A DNA stretch of 64,000 nt from Limnephilus marmoratus (lineage: Eukaryota > Arthropoda > Insecta > Trichoptera > Limnephilidae), in assembly GCA_917880885.1 (NCBI GenBank), contig OU862910.1, forward strand, positions 50,955,285 to 51,019,284, given 5' to 3'. The notes beneath the pieces were generated by a model. The model was not told the origin of the DNA and searched no databases. It saw only the letters and a program-made list of their open reading frames with translations. The position numbers and the translations under genes were made by a program. Within the stretch, counting starts at the first letter, position 1, and each line of letters opens with the position of its first letter. Positions 51,345 to 61,115 of this stretch are shown here, piece after piece.

Positions 51345-51402
51345 CGCTAAGTGCGGGCCAAGTCCGGGCTAAGTGCGGGCTGAGTGCGGGCTAAGTGCGG
51401 GT
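51345..51402. repeat. 12-bp tandem repeat (five units)
   Basis: CTAAGTGCGGGC units with small changes (CCAAGTCCGGGC, CTGAGTGCGGGC). GC-rich against its surroundings. Confidence 0.85.
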
Positions 51403-51684
51403 AATGCCAATAATTCGCCCCGGCTGCCAATTAGCCAATGACCGACGGGTGTTGCGCTTTTCTGGGAGGTCTCTTCGAATCGGAAAAGCGAACAATGCAA
51501 CGATCGATTCGCGATTCGTGACGTATTGTGAAACGCTTCCGAATAATGCCGGATCTATAATCAATTATTGAAAAGAATTACTGAAGCGATGCGTTGCTTC
51601 GTCATATTTCACGCTTAATTGTTTCTGCGAGTGTTCAGCGATTATTTTACAAAAAAAATTTCATTCTAACTTTAGATTACTTAC
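51403..51684. other. Unassigned interval
   Basis: No gene recognised. Confidence 0.3.
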
Positions 51685-51729
51685 TTAAGAGGTTATAACC
51701 AGAGAAAACCATAAATATATCATTTTTAA

Positions 51730-51957
51730 TCAATTCTTCTAATAGTGCAAAATTATTTTGTGGTAACATTTTAAATTCAAATTAATAAATTACGTTGTAT
51801 TAACCACTTAATTATTTATAAAAACCGACATGTTTCGTCAGCAAAGCTGACTTCCTCAGGGTTTTGACAGAACCCTGAGGAAGTCAGCTTTGCTGACGAA
51901 ACATGTCGGTTTTTATAAATAATTAAGTGGTTAATACAACGTAATTTATTAATTTGA
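51730..51957. mobile_element. Palindromic insertion with 13-bp TSD, hammerhead-like arms
   Basis: The perfect 13-bp duplication ATATCATTTTTAA lies at 51717-51729 and 51958-51970. The 228-bp insert is mostly a palindrome (arms about 51777-51864 and 51871-51957). A TSD of this length indicates insertion by target-primed reverse transcription rather than a DNA transposase. The ribozyme-like core is listed separately. Confidence 0.85.
51870..51912 (+). ncRNA. Hammerhead-ribozyme-like motif
   Basis: Stem I GAACC (51870-51874) pairs with GGTTT (51908-51912). Core CTGAGGA (51875-51881), one extra A, stem II GTCAGC-TTT-GCTGAC (51883-51897), GAAAC (51898-51902), AT, GTC (51905-51907). The stem III strand ACATGT is self-complementary, so only a dimer could form a full stem III. 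The mirror core is on the minus strand at about 51822-51864. The extra base before stem II departs from the consensus, so cleavage is uncertain. Confidence 0.5.
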
Positions 51958-52564
51958 ATATCATTTTTAAATCAGATTTTAGATGTATTGACTCTTTTCC
52001 ACAAAAAATTATAAATTGATTTCGAAAGATTGTTCTTTTATCTGGTAAACGTTTGTTTTAAATTTTGAGAAAAAATGTTTATTTTTAGTATAATAAGGAT
52101 ATACCATAGGTTGTTGGCAGATTTGTTAAATTTTCAAAAAAGATTTTGTATTATACAACACCCATTTCAAATCATTTAATCATGCAGCAAAATAAATCAA
52201 TATATTATCTGGGAAAGTATGTTCCCGAATTTTAATTTTCGTTTAAATAAAATCATTAAAATATGTATATGTACATTAATGTGGTCCAAAATTTTTTTTT
52301 TATTATTTTTCATTTGGCCACCCCGTGAATTTGTTACACGTATTCATAGAAAAACATAGTAAAAGTTCAACGAGATAGCTCAAGTAGAAAGGGGTGCTCA
52401 ATCGAGTGTTGTTTTTGAATTTTTTGTGTAAAATGCTTAATTTTTACTTTTTGCTACAGGCCAGTTTCGTGTGTTAAACTATTAAATAAATATTAAAATA
52501 AACTACTGAAGAGTTTAATAGACAACTTTGAACAGTATTTGATACTTATTTAGTAGACTGTGAA

Positions 52565-53185
52565 GTGAATCAGTGTATTAAAATGTGTTCATCTACTCGA
52601 AAAAAATACGAAATTTTTCTACTTGGGGTTCGAGATATTGAGCCATTGATGAGGCTTAACCAACATCCTACTCTTCGGCAAGTCTTACTCCGTTATCACA
52701 ACATATCAAATGATTCCAAAAATGTGAAAGATTCCGCGCATACACTTATTCAAGAACATATAAATGTATGGAGTAAATCTAGTATTCCGACCAGACAACA
52801 AAATCACTGCATTGAAAAACTGGGTTTCTTAAGAACTGCTGTTGAATTAAAATAGAGGAATAAATTCTGAAGCACAAAGAAAAGGAGAGTATTTGTTTAA
52901 AAAAGAACTAGGCAAACTTTTTGATATTGCCCATGCAAGCGCTTTGAATTTGATAAAAATTGCGGAAGACGGAGCGTTTCTCATCGATCAAGGATGAGAG
53001 CGTAAGATGATTATGACCTCAATCGACAAGAAACTAGAAAAGGTCAAAGAAAGTTCTCTAAAACGGAAACAAAGATCTGAAGAATTAAAAGAAATGGCTG
53101 CTGAAAGTAATGCTTCATCTTCGGTGGTGTCGAGACAAGAGTTAGAACTTGAGTGCAACTTCAGTAGCACTTCTAGTAATAAATA
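52565..53185 (+). pseudogene. N-terminal remnant of an unnamed element-encoded protein
   Basis: The frame 52565-52855 contains EIFLLGVRDIEPLMRLN, HPTLRQVLLRYHN and VWSKSSIPTRQQNHCIEKL. After a frame change it continues GEYLFKKELGKLFDIAHASA, LNLIKIAEDGAFLIDQ, an in-frame stop, then KLEKVKESSLKRKQRSEEL and a Ser-rich end. From memory this arrangement (a C-rich or basic start, LFDIAHA, EDxxFLxxQ, a charged helix) occurs in many uncharacterised arthropod proteins. Function is unknown and I do not assign one. Confidence 0.55.
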
Positions 53186-54127
53186 AATAAATAAATAAGT
53201 TTTTATTCCAGTATGTGGGGAGGAGAGTGCAATCCCACACATTCCATAAGGGTATATTATACTGTAACATATCTATTTCGCTAGTAGGTACTGCTTAAAG
53301 CAGGTACTGTTTATTGTCTATTAATTTTTTTATTTTTTTATTTAACTTTGTTGGTTGGCGAAACTGCAACGAGACCGGAAACGTCGTTCAGGGAAAGATG
53401 GCGGCGGACATAACGTAGTTTTGTGTGCGGGAGCAGATTTTCGGGGCGATTGGGATTATGGTGTGAGTTACCAAGGCGATGTAGCCTAGAAAGTTTGTTT
53501 TTACACGTCACGTGAGTGTGTGACAACTCTAATGGCTCTGTAGCCGATTTATTTTGTTCAATCCCTCGCCGGATGCCGCGAGATAGTTTTGTCCGCGTGC
53601 TGATGTCAATTTACACCAAATTCATCGGGTGATGAACTGCCCGCAAGGATTCTTTGCTGGTGAATCCTTTGGCCGATGAGGTTCCCTCATGCCGCTTGAT
53701 GGGTGAGGACCTTCCGTGGTCGTTTTGTTGGGTGGATTCCCTTTACTGATGAAGCGGCTCCTAGACTCTGGTTGGACCCGCCAACATTCCTTTGTTGTTC
53801 CTTTGGGCCGGTGAGATTCCCCATGCCGCTTGATGGATGGAGGCTCATCCGAGCTTTTTGTGTTGGGAGGACTCCCTTTAACCAGGCGCCCCATGACGTG
53901 CTGAGCGGCGTTTTGGGGTTTGCTGTTTACGATTGCTGTTGAGGATTGCTCTTCACGATTGGAAGAGAATCACGACGACGGGACGTACGCGCTTTTAATA
54001 ACCAACCGTAATTTTTGATAACTCTCTCTCTCCAAATCTGATAGATGCCAAAGGTATTTATGTTTCTTTGTTAACCTTTCTTTGATGTTATTTGCAAAGT
54101 GCAATAAAGCTTTCTTTTACATTTCAC
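53186..54127. other. Insertion of unknown type with two 140-bp tandem units
   Basis: Starts with TAAATAAATAAATAAAT (53180-53200). 53660-53755 and 53800-53885 are diverged direct repeats sharing CATGCCGCTTGATGG and a GGATTCCCTTTA/GGACTCCCTTTA word. GC-richer than its surroundings. Ends near GCAATAAAGCTTTC (54101-54114), which includes a polyadenylation-type AATAAA on the plus strand. Could be a retroelement UTR; no domain seen. Confidence 0.4.
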
Positions 54128-54560
54128 TAGAAAAATACTTTTATTTATTTATATGCATGATCTCTGATCCCTATCTCCACCATCCTGAGATGGATGTTTT
54201 TTTGCTCTGAGAGGCTGTCGGATGACAAAGGTAGGTAACCTACATAAAATAATATTACAATACACATACATGTACAAAGTATTTGAAAGGAAAAAAAAGA
54301 AAAAGAAGGTGGATATGAATGTACACGAAACAAAAAAAGATAATAAGCTAATAGTAGTAGAAGGAAAACAAAGAAATAATAATATTAAGCTTTCAGGATT
54401 CTGTGAGCACATAAGGAGCCAATATTTTTCTCCAGTGTGCATCAATACTGGATGATGGACTAAGGCGGGCTTCCGTGACGAGGATGTTTCCAGAGCTGGT
54501 TATCCTTTCCCTAATTCCTGCCACCCTGGATCTAATAAGGGCTGCAAAGCCAGGAACTAA
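54128..54560 (-). pseudogene. 3' end of an unidentified ORF with AT-rich 3' UTR
   Basis: A minus-strand frame without ATG (54553 to about 54394) reads GFAALIRSRVAGIRERITSS, GNILVTEARLSPSSSIDAHW, RKILAPYVLTES-stop. Composition and residue pattern look like real protein. The 3' UTR continues to 54130 and ends in ATAAATAAATAAAAG. The sequence is short, so identity is unknown; it may be a LINE or a processed gene tail. Confidence 0.5.
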
Positions 54561-54806
54561 TAAATTAATTATTTTAATTCAACAGGTAATGCTAGCATAT
54601 TAGAGGATAAGTCCAAAGATGAGTTTGTAGTGCGTTGAGCTGTCTACAAGTGACATATTTACACAATACGTTACCAGTGCGCTTGATCGTAATAATATTT
54701 AAACTAATCAAGAGAGAAGAAAAACAAATTGTTCGATTTGTTAGTTATCATCTACACCAAAGTTTGAATCGAAGCGTCTTTGGCAGCAGATGCACCAGTA
54801 AATGAC
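54561..54806. other. Unassigned interval
   Basis: No gene recognised. Confidence 0.3.
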
Positions 54807-54810
54807 TTAA

Positions 54811-55247
54811 GGTTAAACGTCACGTACGTTATAATCTATGCATTCACAGATGGCACCAATTAAATTATTTTAGGTTTTTAATACTTTTGCATGTTACGCT
54901 TCATAATTTTAAGGTAAATTAATTGTTTGCGCCCATACATATTCAATATGCATATAAATAAATAGTTTTGTCCATAAACAAACCCAAATCTTGCAAGAGA
55001 GGCTGAAATATTCATTTTCGTATCGGTGACTCAATCCAATATTGTATTTTTCAGCCTTTCTTGAAAGATTTGGGTTTATTTATGGACAGAACTATTTATT
55101 TATATTCCTATTAAATACGTACGGGCGCAAACAATTAATTTACCGCAATATTTAATAGCAAAATGTGCAAAAAATAACAAAAACCTAAAATAATTTAATT
55201 GGCGCCATCTGTAAATGCGTAGATTATGACATGCGTGACGTTTAACC
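54811..55247. mobile_element. Foldback MITE with ~190-bp arms (TSD TTAA)
   Basis: TTAA at 54807-54810 and 55248-55251. Ends GGTTAAACGTCACGTACGTT and complement of GGTTAAACGTCACGCATGTC. Arms contain ACAGATGGCACCAATTAAAT and AACCCAAATCTTGCAAGAG and nearly meet in the centre. It lies inside the 3.8-kb element and contributes to its interruption. Confidence 0.88.
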
Positions 55248-55294
55248 TTAATACTTTGGAATAGCTTAAAATTGTACGAAGCATTGATTCCGAA

Positions 55295-55803
55295 ATCAGT
55301 ATAGCAGCTAGGGGTGTCTTAGAGCGTCACTTATGGTATTTGTCAGATGAACTAGTCTCATTTACCTTGTTTTCTGAGAAGCTGTCTGATGCTGAGAAAC
55401 AGGCCATTGTTCAAAAAATAAATTCTGATGACGGTAATCGTTCAGTAAGAGGTGATTCTGCTAAGTTTGCCTCAGAGGTTACATTACAAGCTTTTGCAAC
55501 ACAAAGAACGTTGAAAACGCTCTTGGTTCTTGACATCAAGGACTCTTTCTTGTAATTTCCTGCTAAGACTTGGAATAACAATGTTGATTACCTTCAAGGT
55601 GAAGATGAGTCAAAAATTTGCGTGTTGTTAATGATACAGCGGAGAGAGGTGTTAAACTATTTGAAGATTACAATACGATACTCACTAAGAATGAGAAAGA
55701 AAAGCAATTTTTACTTCACATCGTTGAACAAAACAGAAAAATCGTTTCTACTGAAACATTCAAAATGGAGTTAACAAACATAGTTTTGAAAGATTGCGAC
55801 TAA
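55295..55803 (+). pseudogene. C-terminal remnant of the unnamed element protein
   Basis: The frame to 55555 contains ARGVLERHLWYLSDELVSFT, LFSEKLSDAEKQAIVQKI and SEVTLQAFATQRTLKTLLVL. After frame changes VVNDTAERGVKLFEDYNTIL, TKNEKEKQFLLHIVEQNRK ends at 55803. RHLWYLS and VVND(T/N)AERGVxL recur, from memory, in the same uncharacterised arthropod proteins as the N-terminal part at 52565. Together they mark both ends of one gene with its middle lost or displaced. Confidence 0.6.
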
Positions 55804-56468
55804 TATTATGTTAATTATTGCTTTGTTACCAAATTTTGTTCATATTTAAATACGTTTTATACTTATTTAACTAAAATACTTGTAATATTAATAAACCTTA
55901 AATTACGTGTTTTACTTAAAATCCAGAACTTTTGTCAGAAACTTCTGATTCGATGAGCACCCCCTTGTATATAAGATAGGGGGCTGAAATTTTTTACACA
56001 TAATAGGAATGATAGGCGTAACAAATAAAATGGGTGGCTACATCCTATATTTGAAAGAAAATTTTTTACCATACAGGCCTGGACCACCTTAATGTAGATG
56101 TGTTCCTTGATGAAAATTGGTCCGTTTGTGTATTTATTTGCGCACTTACATACTAATATATATCAGATTTTTTTCCATTCGTATTTTGCTTAGATATTAT
56201 TGAAAAATGATAAATTATACTTATGATCATAAAATAATTCCATAAAGTATAATTTTAATAGTTTTATCATCACGCCTTTCAGCATTTTTGGATGTAGGTA
56301 TAAATTATAGCAAATTTGGAATGAAATAAAATCGATATTGAGTTATAATTTTAAAAAGCTAGTACGGAGAATAATTAATCTTTCTCATTGGAACCGCCCT
56401 GTACGAACGTAAGAACATCTTTTGACGAAATGTGGATTTTCGGCCGCTGGCTGGTTAAACGCCCTTAA

Positions 56469-56850
56469 AAGTTAAAGTTAAAAAAATCTAATGGAAATCG
56501 GAAATAGAAAAGGAAACAAGTGATAATATATGCAATATACAACATTAAAAATGGAGTGCAGTTCACACGTGGTGGAAGTGAAACATTTACCCACACAATC
56601 TCAACCAATAGGAGCCTTGAAAAGTGAGCTCATAATCACATAGTCAATGCGCGCAGCTTGACACAGTGCGATGCTTCTTAGGTACTGTACGCTGGTAAGG
56701 TGTTATTCAATCTCGGTCTCTCTCAGGCTAAACCCTACAGGTGTATGTGTTGTGTTAGTCTCTTTTTAATGTCACTCGTTTCCGTTTTTCAAATCACAAC
56801 GGTGGTAAAGAAGTTTCACTTCAAAAATTTTATGTCAGATGTGTTCAAGT
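56469..56850 (-). repeat. Dispersed repeat with empty hAT site
   Basis: Reverse relative of 49100-49194 plus 49613-49750. ACCTGTAG (56735-56742 reversed) corresponds to the single copy of the 8 bp that is duplicated around the hAT at 49203. Confidence 0.6.
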
Positions 56851-57675
56851 TAGAAGTTCATTTAATGCTAAATTGGTAGTTCTGTGAATTGAAGACCTTT
56901 GAGACGAGATCCCAATTTAGGACATTTTCTACAGTTTCCAGACTCTTCATTCATTAGCATTGATTAGTCAGTCCACATTAGTACTAACATTTATTTAATC
57001 CAGGCATGCCCAATCCGCGGCCCAATTAACGATTTGTTGCGGCCCGAAATGAAGTTTTAAGCTTTCCATGTTTTGGATTTTGATATTTATAGAAACAATG
57101 AAAAATCGTTCTCGTAAATTTATCACAATTACTTATTTTTTTGTGAAATTAAAACTGTTTTGTTATTAGACCTCGGACTCTCGATGGTTTTAATTTATTG
57201 CTTAATAAGTGCCAGGCGCACGGCCGCATTAGAAATTTATTTTAGCAATCAATTCCAACCAGTATATTTTTTTAATAGATTGTAATAAGTGGAGGGTGAG
57301 TGCAAAGGAAGTGAATAGTTAAAAATTAAAAGTTATAACCGCCGTTTACCCAACTCCCCCTCGAATGATCGATAAATATTTTAGAAATTCGTCACAGAAA
57401 AACGCTCTGATCTTCAGGGTGCCTTATCTGAAACCTAAGTGGGGATTCAATTTAAAAACGAGAAATCATTGGTTTCGTGTGCAAAGAATCGTTTACTCTT
57501 ACATATTTATGAGTAATTGTACTTTATTTAATGCACACGGTACAACAGTTCAGAACCGTACTGGAAAATATATTCTTGTTTGAAATATGAACTAAAAAAA
57601 TCTTTCGTGTTTCGTTCGGCATCGCTTCGACTCGAAACTTCTGAAATATTTTGATGAAATACAATTCGAATCAAT
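56851..57675. other. Interval without supported genes
   Basis: A 72-codon frame at 57365-57583 has no recognised domain. Nothing else seen. Confidence 0.35.
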
Positions 57676-57823
57676 TATAGTCAGAATAATAGAAGAATAT
57701 GTATGAGACGATGTATGAATGTGAGTGAGGCAAAGAGTGTGTACCAAGACCGAGTTGTTTGGCGGTCCGTCCTCTCTGCCTACCCCTACGGGGAAACGGC
57801 GTTCGTTAGTTAGTTAGTTTTAG
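57676..57823 (+). pseudogene. RTE-type LINE 3' terminus with GTTA tail
   Basis: Reads RRICMRRCMNVSEAKSVYQD then RVVWRSVLSAYPYGETAFVS-stop, followed by (GTTA)n. Severely 5'-truncated relative of 19-404. The start ATAGTCAGAATAATAGAAGA is an internal LINE position. Confidence 0.8.
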
Positions 57824-58149
57824 TTATATTTACGTATTCCGTACATACACTAACACACATTCTATATGTTTTTAATTAATAAAAAATATAACCGAAATTT
57901 CCTCTGAAATCATACGACTTGAGGTGTTACTGGCTTCCACCCATGAAGAGTGTTCTAGGCCATCATTTCAATGTACGAATAGAGGAAAAGTGAATTCATA
58001 TATTAATTTTAAATGAGCAAATTTCAAAATTTTACGGAAGATTGAAGTCGGGTTTAGACTCAAAAGAGATAAAATGTTGAATTGAGGGGAGGCAATTTTA
58101 GATATGGCTTGATAGAAGAGAGGATATTTGGTTTAGAGAGGGTCAACCA
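57824..58149. other. Unassigned interval
   Basis: No gene recognised. Confidence 0.3.
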
Positions 58150-58610
58150 AAAAATATGTAATCTAAAGTTCCCACTTCCAGACCACAGAAAACAAACAGT
58201 CTAGGGTTCAAGAATGTGAATTTTAAAAAGGTGAGAAGTAACGACACAATGTCCAATTCTCATTCGAATAAGTGAGAAAATTTCTTTTTTGGGAAAATGG
58301 GAAAATTGTTGGAACCACTTTTTTGATGGGAAAGTGCTTTGTGTTGAGGCGTAGCGGGTTTCCTTGGATTTACTAGCAATGTGCCAATACTCTGCCCAAA
58401 CATTGCGGGATCTATCTTTGAGGATGGAAAATACTTCAGATAGGGGAATGTGGTTTACCAGGGTTGGATGCTCCTTGATTTGTGAAGAAATCCGCAATAT
58501 CGTTACCCACAATGCCAACATGTCCATGGAGGCTATCAGCACTCGAATAAGGCATACAAAGTGATCATCAGGATGAAAATAGGTCTGGATTTACGTTTTT
58601 GGAGGGAACT
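58150..58610 (-). pseudogene. RNase H domain remnant of a LINE
   Basis: One frame gives GHVGIVGNDIADFFTNQ, the GIxGNDxAD box of RNase H domains of I/R1/Jockey-group LINEs. After a frameshift the frame to 58201 gives HIPLSEVFSILKDRSRNVWA, EYWHIASKSKE, FPSKKWFQQF and IRMRIGHCVVTSHLFKI, the usual W-rich segment and RxGH...HL box after RNase H. Only piece here from an RNase-H-bearing LINE. Confidence 0.75.
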
Positions 58611-59040
58611 GAGAGAGTCAGAGAGATCAATGGAATGAAAATTATTTTTGATTATATATTTAAAAGATTCAATTATTGCATTACACTGGGCTGAAAATAT
58701 TAATAATTGATTTCAAATTGACCCATTATGCCGTAAAAAAAAATTTCAGGGTACGAAGATTCGAATGGACGAAGAGGGCGAAGTAAATGTGAAAAAAAAA
58801 ACAAAAAAAGTCAAAGGACACGCAGTAGAGACAGCCAGAGAGCTAAGGGTGGACAGACATATAGGTCGGCAGGGCCGCAGAAAATATTCGTTAGTAGGTA
58901 TACAGCATTGCTGCGTTGTAACGGTTTCGAAATCGAAGCATATTAGGTTTTGTCGGGACATTTTCGGTTTTGATAGGGTATTTTAGGTTTTATGTGGACA
59001 TTTTAGGTTTTATTTATAGAAGGATGGCAACCCATCACAC
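58611..59040. other. Unassigned interval
   Basis: A short frame (58765-58986) is Lys-rich at its start and has no domain. No gene supported. Confidence 0.3.
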
Positions 59041-59045
59041 AACAA

Positions 59046-59330
59046 ATTTTTTACACTGACTCCAACAGGAGACCCTGAAGAAAATGATTTCCTCTGGGCC
59101 GATGACATCTTTGGAGATGTTGCATGGAGGGTGTTTTGGAGGAGAGGGAGGAGGGAACAGGTTTTGTATCCATATTGTAGAAAACACAGATGAGTAAACC
59201 AGAGCCAGCCATTGAGAAAACACAGATGCCGGCAAACCCACAGCCGAGTTATTGAACTTCAGAACGAGTTGTTAGTGTAACAAATGTCAACCATGTACAA
59301 ACGTTTGGCAAACACATTCCGCTTTTAATG
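59046..59330 (-). pseudogene. Decayed Jockey-like LINE 3' end
   Basis: CAACAGGAGACCCTGAAGAA, GATGACATCTTTGGAGATG, CACAGATGCCGGCAAACCC, CAGCCGAGTTATTGAAC and CAAATGTCAACCATGTACAA follow the order at 12865-13110. The hairpin is degraded. Confidence 0.7.
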
Positions 59331-59374
59331 ATGGGAGCTGGGAAAAATAAAATGTTATCAGGTAATAATTATTA

Positions 59375-59910
59375 GTAACCCGGGAATGATTATCTTTTTT
59401 GAAATAAAAAGGAAAATGGGTGGTAAGATCAACGAAATTTTAAAAGTTTTCTTTTGCACACGTACCGATGTCTTTTCGCAGGCCTAAAACCTAGTCCTGT
59501 ATTTTCTTCACCTGATGTTAGCGATATAATCTAATTGATAAGATATGTATTTTGAATGGTATTTTGGCACACTTCACGACTAGTGCTATCTCGGAATGTT
59601 GTCTGAATTAAGATTTCTCGGGTTTAATCCACTGCTAGCAATATCATTCATAATTGCACAACATTTACCGCTTATAGTGATATAAGTTGGGAGATGTCAA
59701 ATGCCGCTGTGTAATTGGTAATTCGTAACCATGGAATGTGAAAAAACAGAGAAGAAAATGTATACCTAGTAAAGGGGTACTGATTTCTTTTGCACACTTC
59801 TCCAATGCCCTCTTGCCCAAAATCTAGTTCTGAATTTTGCACCTGATGTTAGCGTTATAATCTGATTGATAAGATATCTTTTTTGCACACGACACGACTT
59901 TCACCATGAT
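59375..59910. repeat. Diverged tandem duplication (~340-bp period)
   Basis: TTTCTTTTGCACACG...CACCTGATGTTAGCGATATA...TTGATAAGATATGTATTTTG (59448-59560) recurs as TTTCTTTTGCACAC...CACCTGATGTTAGCGTTATA...TTGATAAGATATCTTTTTTG (59788-59890). Non-coding; origin unknown. Confidence 0.65.
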
Positions 59911-59980
59911 ATGAGCACCTTGTTACCTGGTTATCTCAATAGCCGTGAGATAACAGAGTCGTTCTTCGCTGGCTCATGAT

Positions 59981-60884
59981 TAGGGAATGCAATCCCGATC
60001 TCGCGAGATCTCGTGACATTTTTCGGGATCAATCCCGAAGCATAATATGACGATATCCCGTTCGAGATCGACGGGATTGGGCAGCAGTAGTCAGCGACGC
60101 TACACACGTCCACTTGACTGACGGTCGGGTGAGAGTGTCGATCGAAAAAAGAAAACTATCCCGACTATTTACGAATATTAGCGACGGATGACGAGCGCGA
60201 CAGATAATATAAAACTGTGTCGAGTGAGTGAGAAAGAGATACTTGCGTGCGTGCAGGCAGCCATTTGTATGTTTTAGTTGTGCAGTTATGGTCATTACTT
60301 TTTCTTAAATTATGCATTTTTTATTGTTTGTGTGTACCTTATACAATACCTTAAAATGTCGAAAAATAATCCAGATCAAGTATGTTGAGTTTAGCAGTCG
60401 TTTACCGGTATGGAGATACTTCAAGAAAGCAGTTAATAATTTGACTGCTCAATGCAAGTTAGGGAACGTACCCATACTATATACGTGACCAACTTTTTGC
60501 AATTTTTAACCTCCCCCCGGTGACCAAAATACTAAGCAACCCGCCGCTCATTTGTATGGAGCGTGACATTTTGAAGACCCCCCCCCCCCCCTAAACGTGT
60601 CACGTAGTATGGGTACGTTCCCTTATGTAAAGCTGTTCTCAAAATCACATCCGGGTCTACAAGAGGTTAACAGGTCCGTATGATGTCAATCCACAAAATT
60701 GACGCAAAATCATTAAATTATTTAGTAACTATATTAGTTTAAAGAATAAAGGTTTTTGTTTTCTTTCAAATAGTATTTTCTTTTAATTAACGAGATCCCG
60801 AAAATTCCGAGATCTCGCGAGATTGTAATATCTAATCTCGCGAGATCTCGAATTTGCTATCTCGAGTCGAGATTGCATTCCCTA
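59981..60884. mobile_element. hAT-like element with CGCGAGATCTCG words
   Basis: TIRs TAGGGAATGCAATCCCGATC and complement of TAGGGAATGCAATCTCGAC. Both subterminal regions are filled with CTCGCGAGATCTCG palindromic words (59997-60015; 60810-60870). The 8-bp flanks CTCATGAT and CTTGTGAA match at only five positions, so the TSD is decayed or wrongly placed. TAGGGA-type ends favour hAT. A poly-G MITE is nested at 60472-60622. Confidence 0.75.
60472..60622. mobile_element. Poly-G MITE, copy d (TSD TTA)
   Basis: TIRs GGGAACGTACCCATACTATA and complement of GGGAACGTACCCATACTACG. TTA at 60469-60471 and 60623-60625. C-runs at 60512-60517 and 60579-60591. Nested in the element 59981-60884. Confidence 0.88.
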
Positions 60885-60963
60885 CTTGTGAAATGGCGCA
60901 ATAATATAATTTTACTTAAGAATCTTCGTGTTTTGTTTTGACATTTGCGATTATTACCTTTTC

Positions 60964-61115
60964 ATTATTATGTGTCTTGTTCTTTTTCATATTTTCGTTG
61001 AGATTTATTAGTATTATCGTCTTATTTAATAATAGATTACATTGATGGTTGTAACATTCAAAAGTTATTATAACAAGAGTTCTAATAAAATTTGAATTGA
61101 AATGAGGTTTATAAG
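60964..61115 (+). mobile_element. Type C repeat tail without tRNA-like head
   Basis: GTGTCTTGTTCTTTTTCATA, TTTTCGTTGAGATT and TAACATTCAAAAGTTATTAT match 50460-50530 and the reverse of 49985-50110. Confidence 0.65.

Larger units (their letters stand above)
52281..56088. mobile_element. 3.8-kb TTAA-flanked element with ~150-bp TIRs and a decayed ORF
   Basis: TTAA(T) flanks both ends (52276-52280 and 56089-56093). The ends GTGGTCCA and the complement of GGTGGTCCA continue as imperfect TIRs for about 150 bp: GGCCACCCCGTGAATTTGTT with GTTACACGTATTCAT and AAGGGGTGCTCAATCGA at the left; ACCCATTTTATTTGTTACGC and AAGGGGGTGCTCATCGA on the other strand at the right. It carries coding remnants at 52565-53185 and 55295-55803, and is interrupted at about 53190-55290 by other elements. 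TTAA targets suggest Kolobok- or piggyBac-like transposition, but the protein is not recognised as either. Confidence 0.75.
51689..56464. mobile_element. TTAA-flanked MITE, copy 4 (greatly expanded by insertions)
   Basis: TTAA at 51685-51688 and 56465-56468. Ends GAGGTTATAACCAGAG and GCTGGTTAAACGCCC. MITE sequence is present at 51689-51729, 51958-52280 and 56089-56464. Two insertions account for the rest: a hammerhead-like palindrome (51730-51957) and a 3.8-kb element (52281-56088). Confidence 0.85.

Noticed and set aside
53622..53942. Open frames on both strands in a GC-richer tandem region
   Set aside because: Frames overlap and reflect two tandem units; no domain and no codon-position signal that I can see.
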